Source: Tenebrio molitor (lineage: Eukaryota; Arthropoda; Insecta; Coleoptera; Tenebrionidae). Taken from it: a DNA stretch of 64,000 nucleotides. Below, one piece after another: positions 43,901-55,072 of the stretch (its first letter is position 1; the number at the start of each line of letters is the position of its first letter). Under the pieces are notes generated by a model. That model was not told where the DNA came from. It did no database searches and saw nothing but the letters and a program-made list of their open reading frames with translations. Made by a program: the position numbers and the translations under genes. Location of the stretch: positions 12,710,001 to 12,774,000 of the forward strand of contig NC_091049.1 in NCBI RefSeq assembly GCF_963966145.1, in the 5' to 3' direction.

Positions 43901-44022
43901 AGAAGAATTATTTTACATTAGGTGAGCTTTTTTTTAACTTTTATATGATTCTGTTGGCCCACCCAAAAAAAATTGTGGCCCACTCTGGGCCCACCTATTT
44001 TTAAATCCTAGCTACGTTGCTG
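40920..44022 (+). mobile_element. hAT element, full length, 8-bp target duplication (copy 1)
   Basis: The ends CAGCCACGTAGCTATAGGTG and, at the right, inverse CAGCAACGTAGCTA enclose 3,103 bp. The flanks tgctatgg at 40912-40919 and 44023-44030 are a perfect 8-bp duplication. GTGGGCC-rich subterminal repeats occur at both ends (40935-40985 and 43955-44000). One long transposase gene fills the element. The copy at 1-1760 matches it. Confidence 0.97.
41382..43921 (+). pseudogene. hAT transposase (ZMYM1-like), one frameshift near the C-terminus
   Basis: Start MSGKRTLHDYFSSGKKQK; an acidic region (41460-41700) follows. The TTF zinc finger is WYKLYPTWLEYSVLCDAAFC, FVCRHFS and GFKKHEVSMEHKNCH. The catalytic fold has FALMCDETKDISKTEQISVV (D), FIAQTYDGASVMSGRVKGVQ (D), IYVHCYNHRLNL (C/H pair) and RYTRWTAQVHA (W). 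A DUF4371-like central part and the hAT dimerisation motif SSAGCERTFSCLKRLKTYIR follow. The frame shifts at 43701-43712, where CTTA is present three times. Two extra units (8 bp) account exactly for the shift. The long frame stops at 43760, and the dimerisation frame ends at 43921. Confidence 0.93.
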
Positions 44023-44030
44023 TGCTATGG

Positions 44031-45734
44031 TCACCATGGCAACCGAATTATTTTGTTTAAATAAATTATTGAAAAGTTTGCGCTACTTCCATGTTGTGTT
44101 TTTGTCGGTTGTTTTACGTGTTAAAATTTTTAATTTGACAATACGAGATACTAATTCAAAATACTGTTCAAATTTTGACAATTTTTTATAACATAAAATT
44201 TTTTTCTTGTTTGTTTGTTTGTCGGATATTCTTTGGCAAAGAATAACTTAAATAGCACCTACCAATACAACATGATACCAAAAAAAAATTCTAAGACAAT
44301 GAATTCAAAGTGAGTAGAACTCTTCAAACGATCATTGTGACGGGTATTGGTAAAAAATATACAAGATATGCTGAAAATAAAAATTTATTAAGAGTGTATT
44401 ATAAAAATTAAATATTTTCCCCGGTTTCATCCTCTTCTATGTCATTTTCATCTAAAATTGTTGATGGTGGGCAATTACAGTGGCCTATTTTTGAACACGT
44501 TGTTTTTCAGGAATGGAAAAACAAAATAATCAAGGCAAGTTGTTGGTACAGTTAGAAGTAAAAAAAAAACGGACATCAAAATTGTGACATTTTCAAAAAT
44601 TCAATATAATCCATTCTTTATTGTCAATGTGACAGTTTATGACAACTGGAAGATTTGAAGAATTGATCAGACGTACCTACTACCTTGTCAAAAATAAATT
44701 ACTCCCTATATTTCGAACTTTTAGAGAAATAACGTTTTTCATATTGTGTAACTAGAAATTTCAGAAGTAATTTTGAATGCCTAAGGTTGGTTACTATGAA
44801 TTGAGGGATTAAGTTCAATTAAATATGCCGACAGAAACCAAAATTGATTGTGAAACGAAAAATCGTCTATCACTTAGCGAGGCATTAGTCATTAATTTGC
44901 AACTGTGACAAGGAATTAGCCACTGCCTTACATTTTTGAGATATCTTTTGTCTGCCACCAGAAACCACATAGCCCCCAACATAACCAAATTTATGGCAAC
45001 CTAGTATCGAATATCCCTAAATCCTAGAGAGTAATTTATTTTTGACACGATTGTAGCACAGTTATTAACTAAACTGTCACAATCAGTCTAAATAAGTTTA
45101 AATGTAGGAAGGGCGGTTTCACACTTATGACTGTTATGTCAAAAATTATGTCTGTTTTTTTTTACTCTCCTCTGTAAGTGCCTTGAAAGTCCGGAAACTT
45201 TTGTTGAAATTCCTCGAAAACTAAAGGTGTTGAATAGAACGATTCGCCGTTTCTGAAGTAACACTGCACAATGAAAATTTTTTGCTCTGAAGTATTGAAA
45301 TAGCAATTTTAATAGTCAATAATTAATAATGACAGTTCTCCATCTGATGACATTTGAATTACATTTTTACGTGTTGCCAACTGAAGCGTATTACTCACGG
45401 ACCTCTGGATTTTTTTTATTTTCGATCGCATGGTATTACTAAACACTTTTTTGTCAAAAACCATTAAAAATAATTATATATTTTCTTCAAAAAATGCTAA
45501 CTATGCGACTCTAGAAGACAAACTGAACGTGTTTCTATCTGAGCCGGTCAAGACCGGGCTACCGAACATCTGCCTATTGTTCTTCGTTTTCCACATACAA
45601 TTAATTCCAAACAAGTTTCAATATAACAATATACTCTTCCCAAAGTCATTCTATATTGTTCTCTAGCATTTTTCTTGCGAAAATAACGATTTCTAACTGG
45701 AAAATTTCAGTTCTTATAAATAAACAATAAATTA
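44031..45734. other. Stretch with no gene, one possible MITE
   Basis: 44686-45050 has inverted ends GTCAAAAATAAATTACTC (left) and the same word inverted (right), compatible with a 365-bp MITE. The remainder is AT-rich. The ORF at 45430-45666 lacks protein character. Confidence 0.5.
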
Positions 45735-45956
45735 ATGAAACAAACAATGAGCGGCAATTTTTAACCTATAAAGGTTTTAATATGTTTTATTTATAACACA
45801 TTAAAAAAATTTCGTTCAAATCCGAGCTCTTGCTACCGGTTCCGAAATAAAACCCTAACGTTACTCCACTAATGGGCCCAGGTATCGTGTAATGTCTGTA
45901 ATCGACCGTGAAAGTTAAATTAATGTACAAAAGTGCCGGTGTGCCAAGTGTAAAAT

Positions 45957-47330
45957 ATGGAGAAGATCGACAAATGAAACATCAAACAATTCAACGTAGA
46001 ACGCTATAGCATTTGGAAATTTCGAGGAAAGTCGCTTTTACGTAAATTGAATATTCTTCATGCAGTTGAAAATGCAATCCCAGATCTGCCGGATGAATAC
46101 TGGTTAAAGGCGGACTCCACGGCGAGAGGTGTTATTCTGGACTACTTAAGTGATGCATTCTTGAGTTTCGGGAAAGAGGTACGTTTCGCTAAAACCATTT
46201 TTAATCAACTTGATGCTATCTATGAACGACGAAGTTTGGCCACGCAACTTGCAGCAAGAAAACGACTCCTTTCATTAAAACTGGAAGGTGATCAAACGTT
46301 GATCGCACATTTTAACACGTTCGAAGAAATAATAACGGAATTAACTGCGGCGGGTGCGAAATTAGACGAAATGGACAAAGTATCACATCTTCTGTTAACT
46401 CTCCCTTCGACATAACAGCATTAGAGACTCAACGAAGACCACCTGAATTTAACCTTTGTAAAAAATAGACTTTTAGACTATGAAGTGAAAATTAAAGGTG
46501 ATAGTGATAATGCGACAGGTACAAAAATTCTGAGTGTTAGTGTTCCGGGATCAAGTGGTTCTAATCAAAACTTTTCCTTTCACAAGAAAAATGCAAAAAA
46601 CGCGGGTCGTTTCAAATATAAACCACAAAAAGGCTTCAAGAAAATAGTCATCAAAATAAGTTTAAATCAATATAAGTGTTCAAACCTAAAATGCGACCAT
46701 TGTGGACGTTCAATCATATGAAGAAAGATTGTTATTTCCATAAGATTCCAGAATGATAGAAAAAGGAGATCGTCCCCGAACAATCCAAAGTATTCAAACC
46801 AATGTCGACAGTGCTGATCAAGGTTTTATTTTTATGACTGGAAGCACGGAGTACCAGTCAGAAGCAAATGATGACAACCAAATTACATTTATTTTGGATT
46901 CCGGGGCCACAGACCACATAATAAATAACGACAGAGTTTTTACGGAATTCCATGAATTATCACCACTGATCAACATTGCCGTCGCCAAGACAAATACTTC
47001 CGTCATTGCTACAAAAAGAGGTACTGTAAAAGTGATGACGAATCTAGTACATCACGGCACGTTGGAAGATGTGCTGTATTGCCCAGATGTCGCCTACAAT
47101 CTACTTTCCGTTCGTCGGATGCAGGAAAAGGGAATGACGATTATATTTGATGCGGCAGGTGTCACATTTAAAAATGGTGATGTAACCATTTTAACAAACA
47201 TTTTAAAAACATGGTAAATTTAGGAAGTCAATCTGTAATAAATAACAATTACAAAATATGGCATGAACGACTTGGTCATATAAGCAAGCAAAAATTCATT
47301 CAATTAAAACACATAAAATGATAGCATTAG
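45957..47330 (+). pseudogene. Copia gag, zinc knuckle, protease and pre-integrase region, broken
   Basis: The ATG at 45957 opens MEKIDK and is followed by a TGA. The frame resumes as FNVERYSIWKF and the gag domain AIPDLPDEYWLKADSTARGV, ILDYLSDAFLSFGKEVRFAK, LATQLAARKRLLSLKLEGDQ, TAAGAKLDEMDKVSHLLLTL, ending at 46415. KIKGDSDNATGTK and a damaged CCHC knuckle (KCSNLKCDHCGRS) follow. The aspartic protease has ILDSGATDHIINNDRVF (catalytic DSGA) and LEDVLYCPDVAYNLLSVRRM. A GAG-pre-integrase piece reads WHERLGHISKQKFIQLKHIK. It stops near 47330; integrase and RT are absent. No LTR was identified upstream. Confidence 0.88.
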
Positions 47331-47368
47331 CATTTCGAAGTTGAGAATTTATAAATTCTTTAGTAACA

Positions 47369-47641
47369 AAATTTTCCGACGACCGCTATGAAAAATGCGT
47401 AAATTCCCACAAATAACTATTATTGAAAGTTGGCTATTGCATGCAAATAGCGAACCCGTGTGCAATGAAACTGGTTAGCCAATCAGATACCTTCTAGCCT
47501 GTGCGCAATGAAATGATTGCACACAGTTGTAGTAACCATGGCCACCAATGTATGTTTTGTCCGCAGCTCTGTCGAATAATATTTGAAGTTTGAAGGGATG
47601 CCGAATATTAGCGTTTTTTTTTTGTGGTCGTCGGAAAAATA
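47369..47641. mobile_element. MITE-like element, inverted ends TTTTCCGACGACC
   Basis: TTTTCCGACGACCGC at the left and GTGGTCGTCGGAAAAA at the right are inverted and enclose about 273 bp without coding capacity. The target duplication is unclear. Confidence 0.65.
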
Positions 47642-47644
47642 TCG

Positions 47645-48765
47645 TGTATACCACGTGTTGAAAATTCGATTTCACACTCGTTTGCTTAAGGCTCCACGAT
47701 CCCTCACGTAGCGCCTATACTAAATACATGGAGTTATTTTTTTCGGAATTTTTCTACAAAATCAACTTTGAAGCAATGCTTGACTTTTGGTTGGTTAGTA
47801 GGCACCTAAACGGAGGTCGATAGCATATTATTTTTAAAAAAAGTATAGCAAATAATTTGTAATTAAATAAAAACGCGAAATCATTTTTTTCGGATTTTTT
47901 TGTCCTGGAACGTTTTTTCGCGGTAAGTAAACACTCATTTGATAGATAATTGAAATACGGAGGTCGATAACATTTTCTTTTTCCGTTTACTGTCGTAGTT
48001 TTTTTGTTATTTATAAAAAATAAATCCGAAAATAGGCAACCAAAAGTACTTAAGACGACGCGGCCCTTGCCGCTCGGACATGGTTTATAGGGCTAGTGAG
48101 AGCGACTTACGCAGGTCCTTATAACGCACTAATACTTTTATGACCGAGTGTTCGGTCAGCCCATTGCTTTGGGCCGTCATTTATTACAGGGGGTCTTTAA
48201 CGCACTTGTGCTCTGCAATTTTTGCGATATTATAAAAACAGGTTTCACTGATCAGAATTGTTATAAAATTTTTTGTTTGCTATTCAACCATTTTTAATGA
48301 GTGAGTGAAAATTTTTTTATCAATGAACCATAGGGAAACTATTTTATGCAATGAAAAATTTACAATCTAAATTAGAAATTTTAAACTAAAGAGGTCGACA
48401 AATATTTTAGGAGTAGTATTTTAAATGCTCAAACTGTTTGCCAAAAGCTGCTAAATACGACTACCTAGTAACCTAATCGTTCTAGAAAATGGTAGAATAA
48501 TAAAATTATTAATAGAGTTAATAAATAAAAATAGTCCAATAATATGAACTCCCAAAATTTATGCATATAAATTCATCCATTACCATTCACCATTCATTAT
48601 TTTTGCCAATTTTGTTACTTTCATTTAGAGATGATTATGAAAGCATCTAGTGGGACCACGAAGAGGCTGGCAAGTTCCCACCGGGCCAAGGAAGGGGCTA
48701 GGTTTCAGTTAATTAGGAATGCACAGTTATTTTCAAATTCAAATGACAACCAAAAAGTCACCTAT
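47645..48765. other. Stretch with no recognised gene
   Basis: AT-rich, with a GC-richer patch at 48040-48230. There is no coding frame, tRNA-like box or terminal repeat that I can support. Confidence 0.4.
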
Positions 48766-48767
48766 TT

Positions 48768-48955
48768 GACATAAAAAGCACTAAATTCTACGCAGAGAAA
48801 ATACTACCTAGCGTAAATTATTTATATATTTACCTTCAAGCAGTGATATTTTTGCCCTGAAATTATGCTCTAATCATTTAATGTATTCTAGTGCATTTTG
48901 TAGTGTTGAGTTACAATTTAAAAATCTCCCAAGCTCTCGCTGGACGGAGTTTACC
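48768..48955 (-). mobile_element. Mariner 3' fragment: empty-site paralogue of the Harbinger insertion
   Basis: On the minus strand it reads CGTCCAGCGAGAGC, ATTTTTAAATTGTAA, GCACTAGAATACATTAAATG, ATTAGAGCATAATTTCA, CACTGCTTGAAGG and CGCTAGGTAGTA. This matches 19376-19477 joined directly to 22464-22590 of the split mariner. The 2,986-bp Harbinger is absent and TTA occurs once. Both ends are truncated. Confidence 0.9.
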
Positions 48956-49283
48956 TCTTTTCACCATTGTTACTCTACGAGTCTACGGTACGGTTATTTT
49001 CGGATAATTGGTCCTAGGTAAGTACCTAGAAGGACTCGGAAAATCCAATAGTCCATTTGTTATCGAAAGTGTCAAAATTCCTGGTACACATTAAAAAATT
49101 TCAAGTACTATCAAGCTGCAAACGTTCGGTGCGATCGAAATCACGTATTATTTACGACAATTATGTTGGTTCTTGCTGTTATGAAATAAAAACTTTATTA
49201 ATTATGATTGAGTGGTTGATTGATCAGAGAATTAACTTTTTTTATAGGTAGGTATAGATAAGTACATGGTTATGTTTTATAAT

Positions 49284-51147
49284 TTATAAGTCTTTTTTTA
49301 AGATGCTTCTTATAGGTAAATTTCGGCTATTTCTCGAGTCAATTATTTCGGGCAACATTGCATTCATGTAAAATTTTTCTAAAGGATCTATCATTTTAAC
49401 GTACCAGTATTTATAGTCATCTTTTTCAATAATACAATATTTTAAGTCACATTGTGTATATACAATAAAATAACATTTTTGGCGATTGGTAATATGCAGT
49501 TGACCTTGAACCTGGTACATATAATTGTCATTTTCTTTTAATAATATTTTATCATCATCCCTGGGATCAATTTCTAAATATTTAATAATTTTTTTTTCTA
49601 TTGCCGTTTTGATGTCGGTGTTTCGAGCAGCAAATGGACATTTGATTTCAACAATTGAATCCAAATCAACCAATCCATCTGGTGATGCTCCCAAAAATTT
49701 TTTCTCGGTGTCTACAAATAAACCGTACGAACTAACATTTAAACCCGTTATTTCTTCAAATTTTTGTTTTGCTTTCTCTTCGTTGTCAATACCCCATTGC
49801 AGTGATTCAGGCAATTTTTTAAATTTTGATTTTCCGACGCGACAAAATATCTTTTATCGTATTTGCAGTGTCCGTGGTAAGTTTCATATTTATTATTCTT
49901 CCAAAATTACTAGCGGTTAACCTATTATTTCTTAGTCTCTCCCACTCGTCATTATTGCGTTGCCCCATTGTTAAAATTGGAATTGATGCAACATCACACA
50001 AAGTCAACTCATTTAAAAAATCTTGTTTTATTTTCTGATATGTAGCCTCTGGCATATCCATCATTTCCTCATCACCCAATCCACTATAACAAGCACCGTA
50101 ATCTGAATCTGCACTCAATTTTTTAATTTTCCTTCTTTTATTATCTGCCTTTTGAGTTTGTCTATTTTTCAATGAATGGTCCGAAAATTTTTTGGTGTAA
50201 ATATCAACATCATTACAACCTAAAACCTTCTCCAGTATTTTATACACAAATGTTTTTTTGTTATTAAAACTTATGGCTGCCGCAAAACATCTTCCGCGGT
50301 AAGAACCGCGGAGTGAAAAGTTAATTCTTTTTCCCCCAACAAATTTATTTACTATAGAATTGTAAGATTCAACGGAGTTATTGTCAACGTCGTATAAAAG
50401 GCTAGACGACAAGGTGGCAACTCTTTTAGAGCCTGAATAAATGATATAAACAAAGAACTATTTAAAAATTCAGAATATTCTACTACATTTGTAACCTGAC
50501 CAACGTTTTTACAAAAATAGGGGGCACACTTCGAATGATCGCCAAAAATATGTGCTGGTGCGTTTAAAATGTCATTTGTTAGATTTTCGGTTTTTTGTTC
50601 AAAAGAGGTATGTTCGTTTTTTCTAAATCTGATGGCGCAAACAATAGAAGTTCTAAATTTCATGTAATTAGCTTTCAAAAAATTTCGTATTGTGATGTCA
50701 GAACGAGGAGTTTTTGCAATTTCCCGGATTTTATTGCAGAAATTTCGTAATATGTGATTACGACATTCAATTTTATGTACAAAATAACTTGGTCCGTATG
50801 GTCTACCGTTTCGAATTTTTTTATATACACTACTGTCACCATCCCCTATTAAATTTTTAAACCGTAATTTATGCATATCGAGTGATTGTTTGAACCCATC
50901 TAAAATAATTGCAGCTTCCATTGAGGTAGACGTACTCTTCCAGTTTTTAAAACATTTGTGAACTGGAGACGGTTTTTCTAAATTTTTGTAGTAAAAACAT
51001 TTTTTGCAATATTTGTTTTTAACTCCCACATATAAAACTTTTTTAGTTCTGGCTCCAATTATTGTTGCAACTCCAGACAAAGCATTTGACTTATACGATC
51101 GCTTAGACCACGCACCATCAACTGCAACTGTGATATAGGGTACACCA
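49284..51147 (-). pseudogene. Mutator-like transposase joined to a YqaJ-type nuclease, frameshifted
   Basis: Reading leftward: DGVPYITVAVDGAWSKRSYK (first D of a Mutator-like DDE domain), ARTKKVLYVGVKNKYCKKCF, FKNLIGDGDSSVYKKI (second D), YFVHKIECRNHILRNFCNKI (C/H motif). After a frameshift near 50420 come NNSVESYNSIVNKFVGGKRI and RGSYRGRC. After a second near 49850 comes a lambda-exonuclease/YqaJ fold: LQWGIDNEEKAKQKFEEITG, FLGASPDGLVDLDSIVEIKC (catalytic D and E-x-K), MYQVQGQLHITNRQKCYFIV. Two stops at about 51160 limit the N-terminus. The combination suggests a transposon that brings its own end-resecting nuclease. This copy is decayed. Confidence 0.85.
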
Positions 51148-51839
51148 TCTTTATCAACTTATTAATAATCAGTAAGCATGTTCTTAGAAGGTATCAAAGC
51201 GTATACCCTCAAGACAACTTGCAGAATATAATCTCCAGTGGTTTCTAAGCCAGCAATTACTGGAAATATCTGGATTCATACGACCATAATGGACCCTATT
51301 AAAACCCTCGAAGATTATCAATATTTTTCTGTAAATAGTCAAGTAACTTCTTAGTGCACAGGACAAAATGCAAAACTTGACGAACAAATAATATTTTTTT
51401 TACCTACAATATGAAAGATTCAGGTATAATAAAGTGAAACGACCCTTCCAAATGTTTCTCAAAAATATTGCAGGTAAACAAGAAGATAGAGAATATCGAC
51501 ATACTGTTATTAGTTATTACTTACTACAATTTTTTCAGATAATCAACTTATCAACTGTCATTATACTCTAAATAATGTAAGAAGTCCCACGGCAAAAATA
51601 TGGACTAATGGACATTTATGGTAACGACTTAAAAATTTAAAGTAGAAACATTCAAAACTACTTTATTTGACATCCACATTTCATTTCTGTTACAAATCGA
51701 AACTTTTATTAACTCAATATTTTGATTTTTAATGAAATTACACATGCATCAGCGCCACTGTCACGTTTGACAAGACTTCTTACATTATTTAGAGTATAAT
51801 ATATTTTTTTTTAATTTTAATAAAAATATGTTTTACGTT
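51148..51839. other. Stretch between two Mutator/YqaJ relics, no gene seen
   Basis: AT-rich. The minus-strand ORF at 51184-51387 does not continue the transposase frame and has no recognised domain. Confidence 0.4.
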
Positions 51840-52095
51840 TAATAATACGGATGCAATGTTTTTAATTTCATATGGTTTTCATGATCCATCGTTAAATAAA
51901 TCATTAATCTTATTTTTGATACCTTCTTCAATTGTTACTTCACGTGGGGGAAATGGGTACTTTATTTCAAGAATTGCATTCAACCCGATAATGTGCTCCA
52001 ATTTTTCGCTTTGTTTTGTCGCAGAACTTCAAATGGATGATTTTTCTGAATACAAAATTTCTTTTACCGTATTTGTAGTGTCGGTATTCCGAAAT
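51840..52095 (-). pseudogene. Second Mutator/YqaJ relic
   Basis: On the minus strand, DTTNTVKEILYSEKSS and, after a stop, IGLNAILEIKYPFPPREVTI, EEGIKNKINDLFNDGS. These align with DTANTIKDILSRRK and DSIVEIKCPFAARNTDIKTA in the neighbouring copy. The catalytic E-x-K is kept (EIK). Strong divergence makes it an older copy of the same family. Confidence 0.75.
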
Positions 52096-52322
52096 AATGG
52101 TTTATGGGATCACGGGAACGGGTTTGTCGGCCGTGGCCTGTGTCGGCATTTCTACCTGACAGAAAATGCATGCATTTTATGACCATAACTTCTGCTCGAA
52201 GGACCCCCGGCAAATTGATTGACACCCGTCAAAATTTACAGAGTATACAACCCACTTTCCTCGAAACTGGAATTTTATTTTACTCCACTGGAGCCTTAAG
52301 CCACGCGCCTACGGCTTGTGGC

Positions 52323-52721
52323 TCAATTCTGCAAACTCGTGTGAAATCTTTCATTTTCAACTCTTGATATACAATATACTATTACATTTTCATCAATAAA
52401 TTCAAACTTCCCGTCATTGTATAAGTTTTGCAAAATTGTCATTTTACTCCTCTCCTTTTCTAATAATTTCGAAGGTTTAACAAGCCTTGACTTAACATTG
52501 TGATGTGCTTTGTACATCGTTGATTTTCTAGGTGTTAATTCTTTCTCTCTCAAACCAATTTTAGTCAAAATACTCGTACTGTCCTTGCTATTGCCCTCCA
52601 AAAACGCGAATTTACCCTTGTTTGTCAAAACTTCACTGTCACCTGTTCTACAATAATTATGATCTTGAAGATCAAAACTGGAAATGCCGCGGTCGATGTT
52701 GTAGCTTGATGACATGAACAT
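52323..52721 (-). CDS. Hypothetical protein, 132 aa, not recognised
   Basis: The frame starts MFMSSSYNIDRGISSFDLQD and includes KSRLVKPSKLLEKERSKMTI and DENVIVYCISRVENERFHTS. It is lysine-rich and hydrophilic with no known motif. It lies upstream (in minus-strand terms) of the second Mutator/YqaJ relic and could be part of that element's N-terminus. Alternatively it could be part of the copia tail. Neither is shown. Confidence 0.35.
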   Translation of the reverse strand: MFMSSSYNIDRGISSFDLQDHNYCRTGDSEVLTNKGKFAFLEGNSKDSTSILTKIGLREKELTPRKSTMYKAHHNVKSRLVKPSKLLEKERSKMTILQNLYNDGKFEFIDENVIVYCISRVENERFHTSLQN

Positions 52722-52779
52722 TCTACAAATGTTTCATCTTGCATTATACTCTCAGAAAAGGGAAGCTCTTCCAAAAGTA

Positions 52780-54560
52780 CAAAATTTCCATTTGCAGAAT
52801 GTTCATTGAGTTTTGGTACACAAGATTTTAGATCAAATTTACTTTTTCTGATTTTATTATGAACATACAGGCTGTTTGATAAAAAAACGCCTCAACCCAT
52901 AACTTTTTTATTTATTATCCGATTTCAATGAACAAAAAAACCGAAGATATGGTTTTTCATGCGTTACGAAGCAGCCATAAAATAATTTTTTTTTGCGTTA
53001 TTTTCAGTAGCTTACGATAGTCAACTTTTTTTTTTTTAATGGACACATGTAGTTTTTTAGGCTCAGTCTGATAAAGTTTTTTTTTATGAATCTAACGATG
53101 TATTAAAAATTATCGTTTCGTTCATAGCTGACTGAAAAAAAAAAACAATTTTTAATTGTGGTTCAGTTTATTATGAAATTTTCAAGTGTGCCGTGAAAAA
53201 CAATTGGAATACAAATAGCAACAAATGTCAAGTGTGAGTTTGAAAATTTTCAGGTGCAATCTTGAAGAGTTTTATTATTATTTTCTTGGAAAACATAAAT
53301 AATAATTAAAAAAAATATTTTTTTTTTAATTATTATTATTTTTTCTATTAACTTTTTGTTTTTGACTAATTACGATTTTTATTACACTCGAACATAAAAT
53401 AATAGTCAAATGACTGCTATCCTGCATGACTGACAATGTTATTTTATACTTAAATAAAAAAAGTTTAAAAAAGCAGATGAAAACTTCTAAGCTGACGTTT
53501 AGATGACATTTATCGTACTTTGTATTCCGATTGTTTTTCACGGCACTCGTAAAAATTTTATAATAAGCTGAACCACAAAAAAATGTTTTATTTTTTTTCA
53601 GTTAGCTATGAACCAAATGATAACTTTCAATACATCATTAGATCCAAAAAAAAAAACCTTACCAGACCAAGCCTAAAAAACTACATGTGTAGATTAAAAA
53701 AAAAGTTGACTATCGTTAGCTATTGAAGATAACGCCAAAAAAAACATTTTATGGCTGTTTTGTAGCGCTTGAAAAACCATATCTTTGATTTTTTTCTTCA
53801 TTGAAATCGGGTAATAAATAACAAAGTTATGGGTTGAGGCGTTTTTCATCAAACAGCCTGTATACGGTTGACCCAAAGACTCTTAAATATTGTATTTTTG
53901 GTTTTTTGTTGTGCCACAATTCATAAGGAGTTTTATTTGCCTCGAGAGCTTTAGTGGGGCTTATATTAATAAGGTTTACTGCTGTTAAAACAGCCTCACC
54001 CCATTGGGCTTTATTTAGGTCAGCAGCAATGACCATGGTCCTGACCCTTTCAGTAATGGTACGGTTCATCCTTTCAGATATACCGTTTTGTTGAGGCGTG
54101 TGACTAACAGTCAAATGATATGTAATGCCCCTTTGGCTACAAAAATCTTTATATTCATTCGATAAATGTTCACGACCATTGTCGCAATACAAATTGACGA
54201 TCTTTAGATTAAAATGGGCTTCACACTTTGCTACAAAGTCTTTAAACATAGGGAAAACATCAGATTTATAAGTTATTAAATAAACAACTGTATAATGAGT
54301 GTCAATGAATGTCACAAAATAATTTTTGGCATCTACAGTAGGTACTAGGTTTAATTGGTCCACACACATCGGTGTGAATGATAAAAAGGGGGCGATTTTC
54401 ATGATTTTTAACTTTCGTTTTAGCGAAGGGAAGTCTAGACTGTTTACCATAAATGCAAGCTTCACAGATATTATCTGTAGGTTTTATTAATTGAAGATGA
54501 TTAATGTCATGTCAAACCAACGGCACGCAGATGGACTGAACAGGATAAAGCCTTTTTCCT
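52780..54560 (-). pseudogene. Copia integrase region, split by a fold-back element
   Basis: Reading leftward: PTVDAKNYFVTFIDTHYTVV (first D of the integrase), HFNLKIVNLYCDNGREHLSN (second D), TVSHTPQQNGISERMNRTIT (E), AVNLINISPTKALEANKTPY then VFGSTVY at 53863. After the 993-bp insertion it resumes VYVHNKIRKSKFDLKS at 52867-52810. The N-terminal part before 54430 is frameshifted. RT and RNase H are missing. It may be the same family as the plus-strand gag piece at 45957, but the two do not overlap, so this cannot be tested here. Confidence 0.88.
52868..53860. mobile_element. Large fold-back element, 993 bp, arms of about 490 bp
   Basis: The ends CAGGCTGTTTGATAAAAAAA and CAGGCTGTTTGATGAAAAAC are inverted and flanked by TA (52866-52867, 53861-53862). 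Mirrored words continue to the middle, such as CGCCTCAACCCATAACTTT, ATATGGTTTTTCA, ACGATAGTCAACTTTTTTTT and GCCGTGAAAAACAAT. The spacer is near 53360. There is no gene. It shares the CAGGCTG terminus, TA target and architecture with the element at 23428, but the internal sequence differs. Confidence 0.93.
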
Positions 54561-55072
54561 TTATCTTTGTACAAAAGAAGTCCACGATTGTATGGGTATT
54601 TGCAAGTTTATTTTCAATTACCCTCGTCCAGATCTCTCAAAGCAATTTTGGCTAAAATTCCGTTTGACACTGGTGTCAATAGCGTAATTTTGGAACATCT
54701 GTGGATTCAAATTAGTAAAATGAATCATGCCGATAATAATTGTACTTTATTATTTGATGAAATTTCACTTTGTCAAGGCTTTCACTATGAGCGTGTACAG
54801 CAATATTTAAGTGGTTTTGAAGATGTTGGTCATTTAGGACGAACAAACAAGGCAGCCAACCATGCACTTGTTTTTATGGTTCGTGGATTCAGGAAGCAAT
54901 GGAAACAAGTAATTGCCTATTATTTCACTTCGAAAACTATTCAAACGGCCAATTTGAAGTTCCTTATCAAAGAAATAATTTCACAACTTCAAGGTATCGG
55001 ATTAAACGTATTGGCCACTGTTTGTGATCAAGGGCCAACTAATTGCGCCGCTTTGAGGGAACTTTATGATCA

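Larger units (their letters stand above)
40650..45871. repeat. Inverted repeat pair enclosing the hAT element
   Basis: GTGGAGTAACG...TTTCGGAACCGGTAGCAAGA at 40650-40715 and AAAACCTTTATAGGTTAAAA at 40751-40770 are mirrored at 45735-45871. The arms are about 135 bp. Without the hAT and one TSD the enclosed DNA is about 2.1 kb with no transposase. This suggests a non-autonomous TIR element that later received the hAT. Confidence 0.75.

Noticed and set aside
1..44022. The hAT pair as an assembly duplication
   Set aside because: The right-hand copy has its own 8-bp duplicates and the flanks of the two copies differ, so two insertions are more likely. Read support was not available to close the question.
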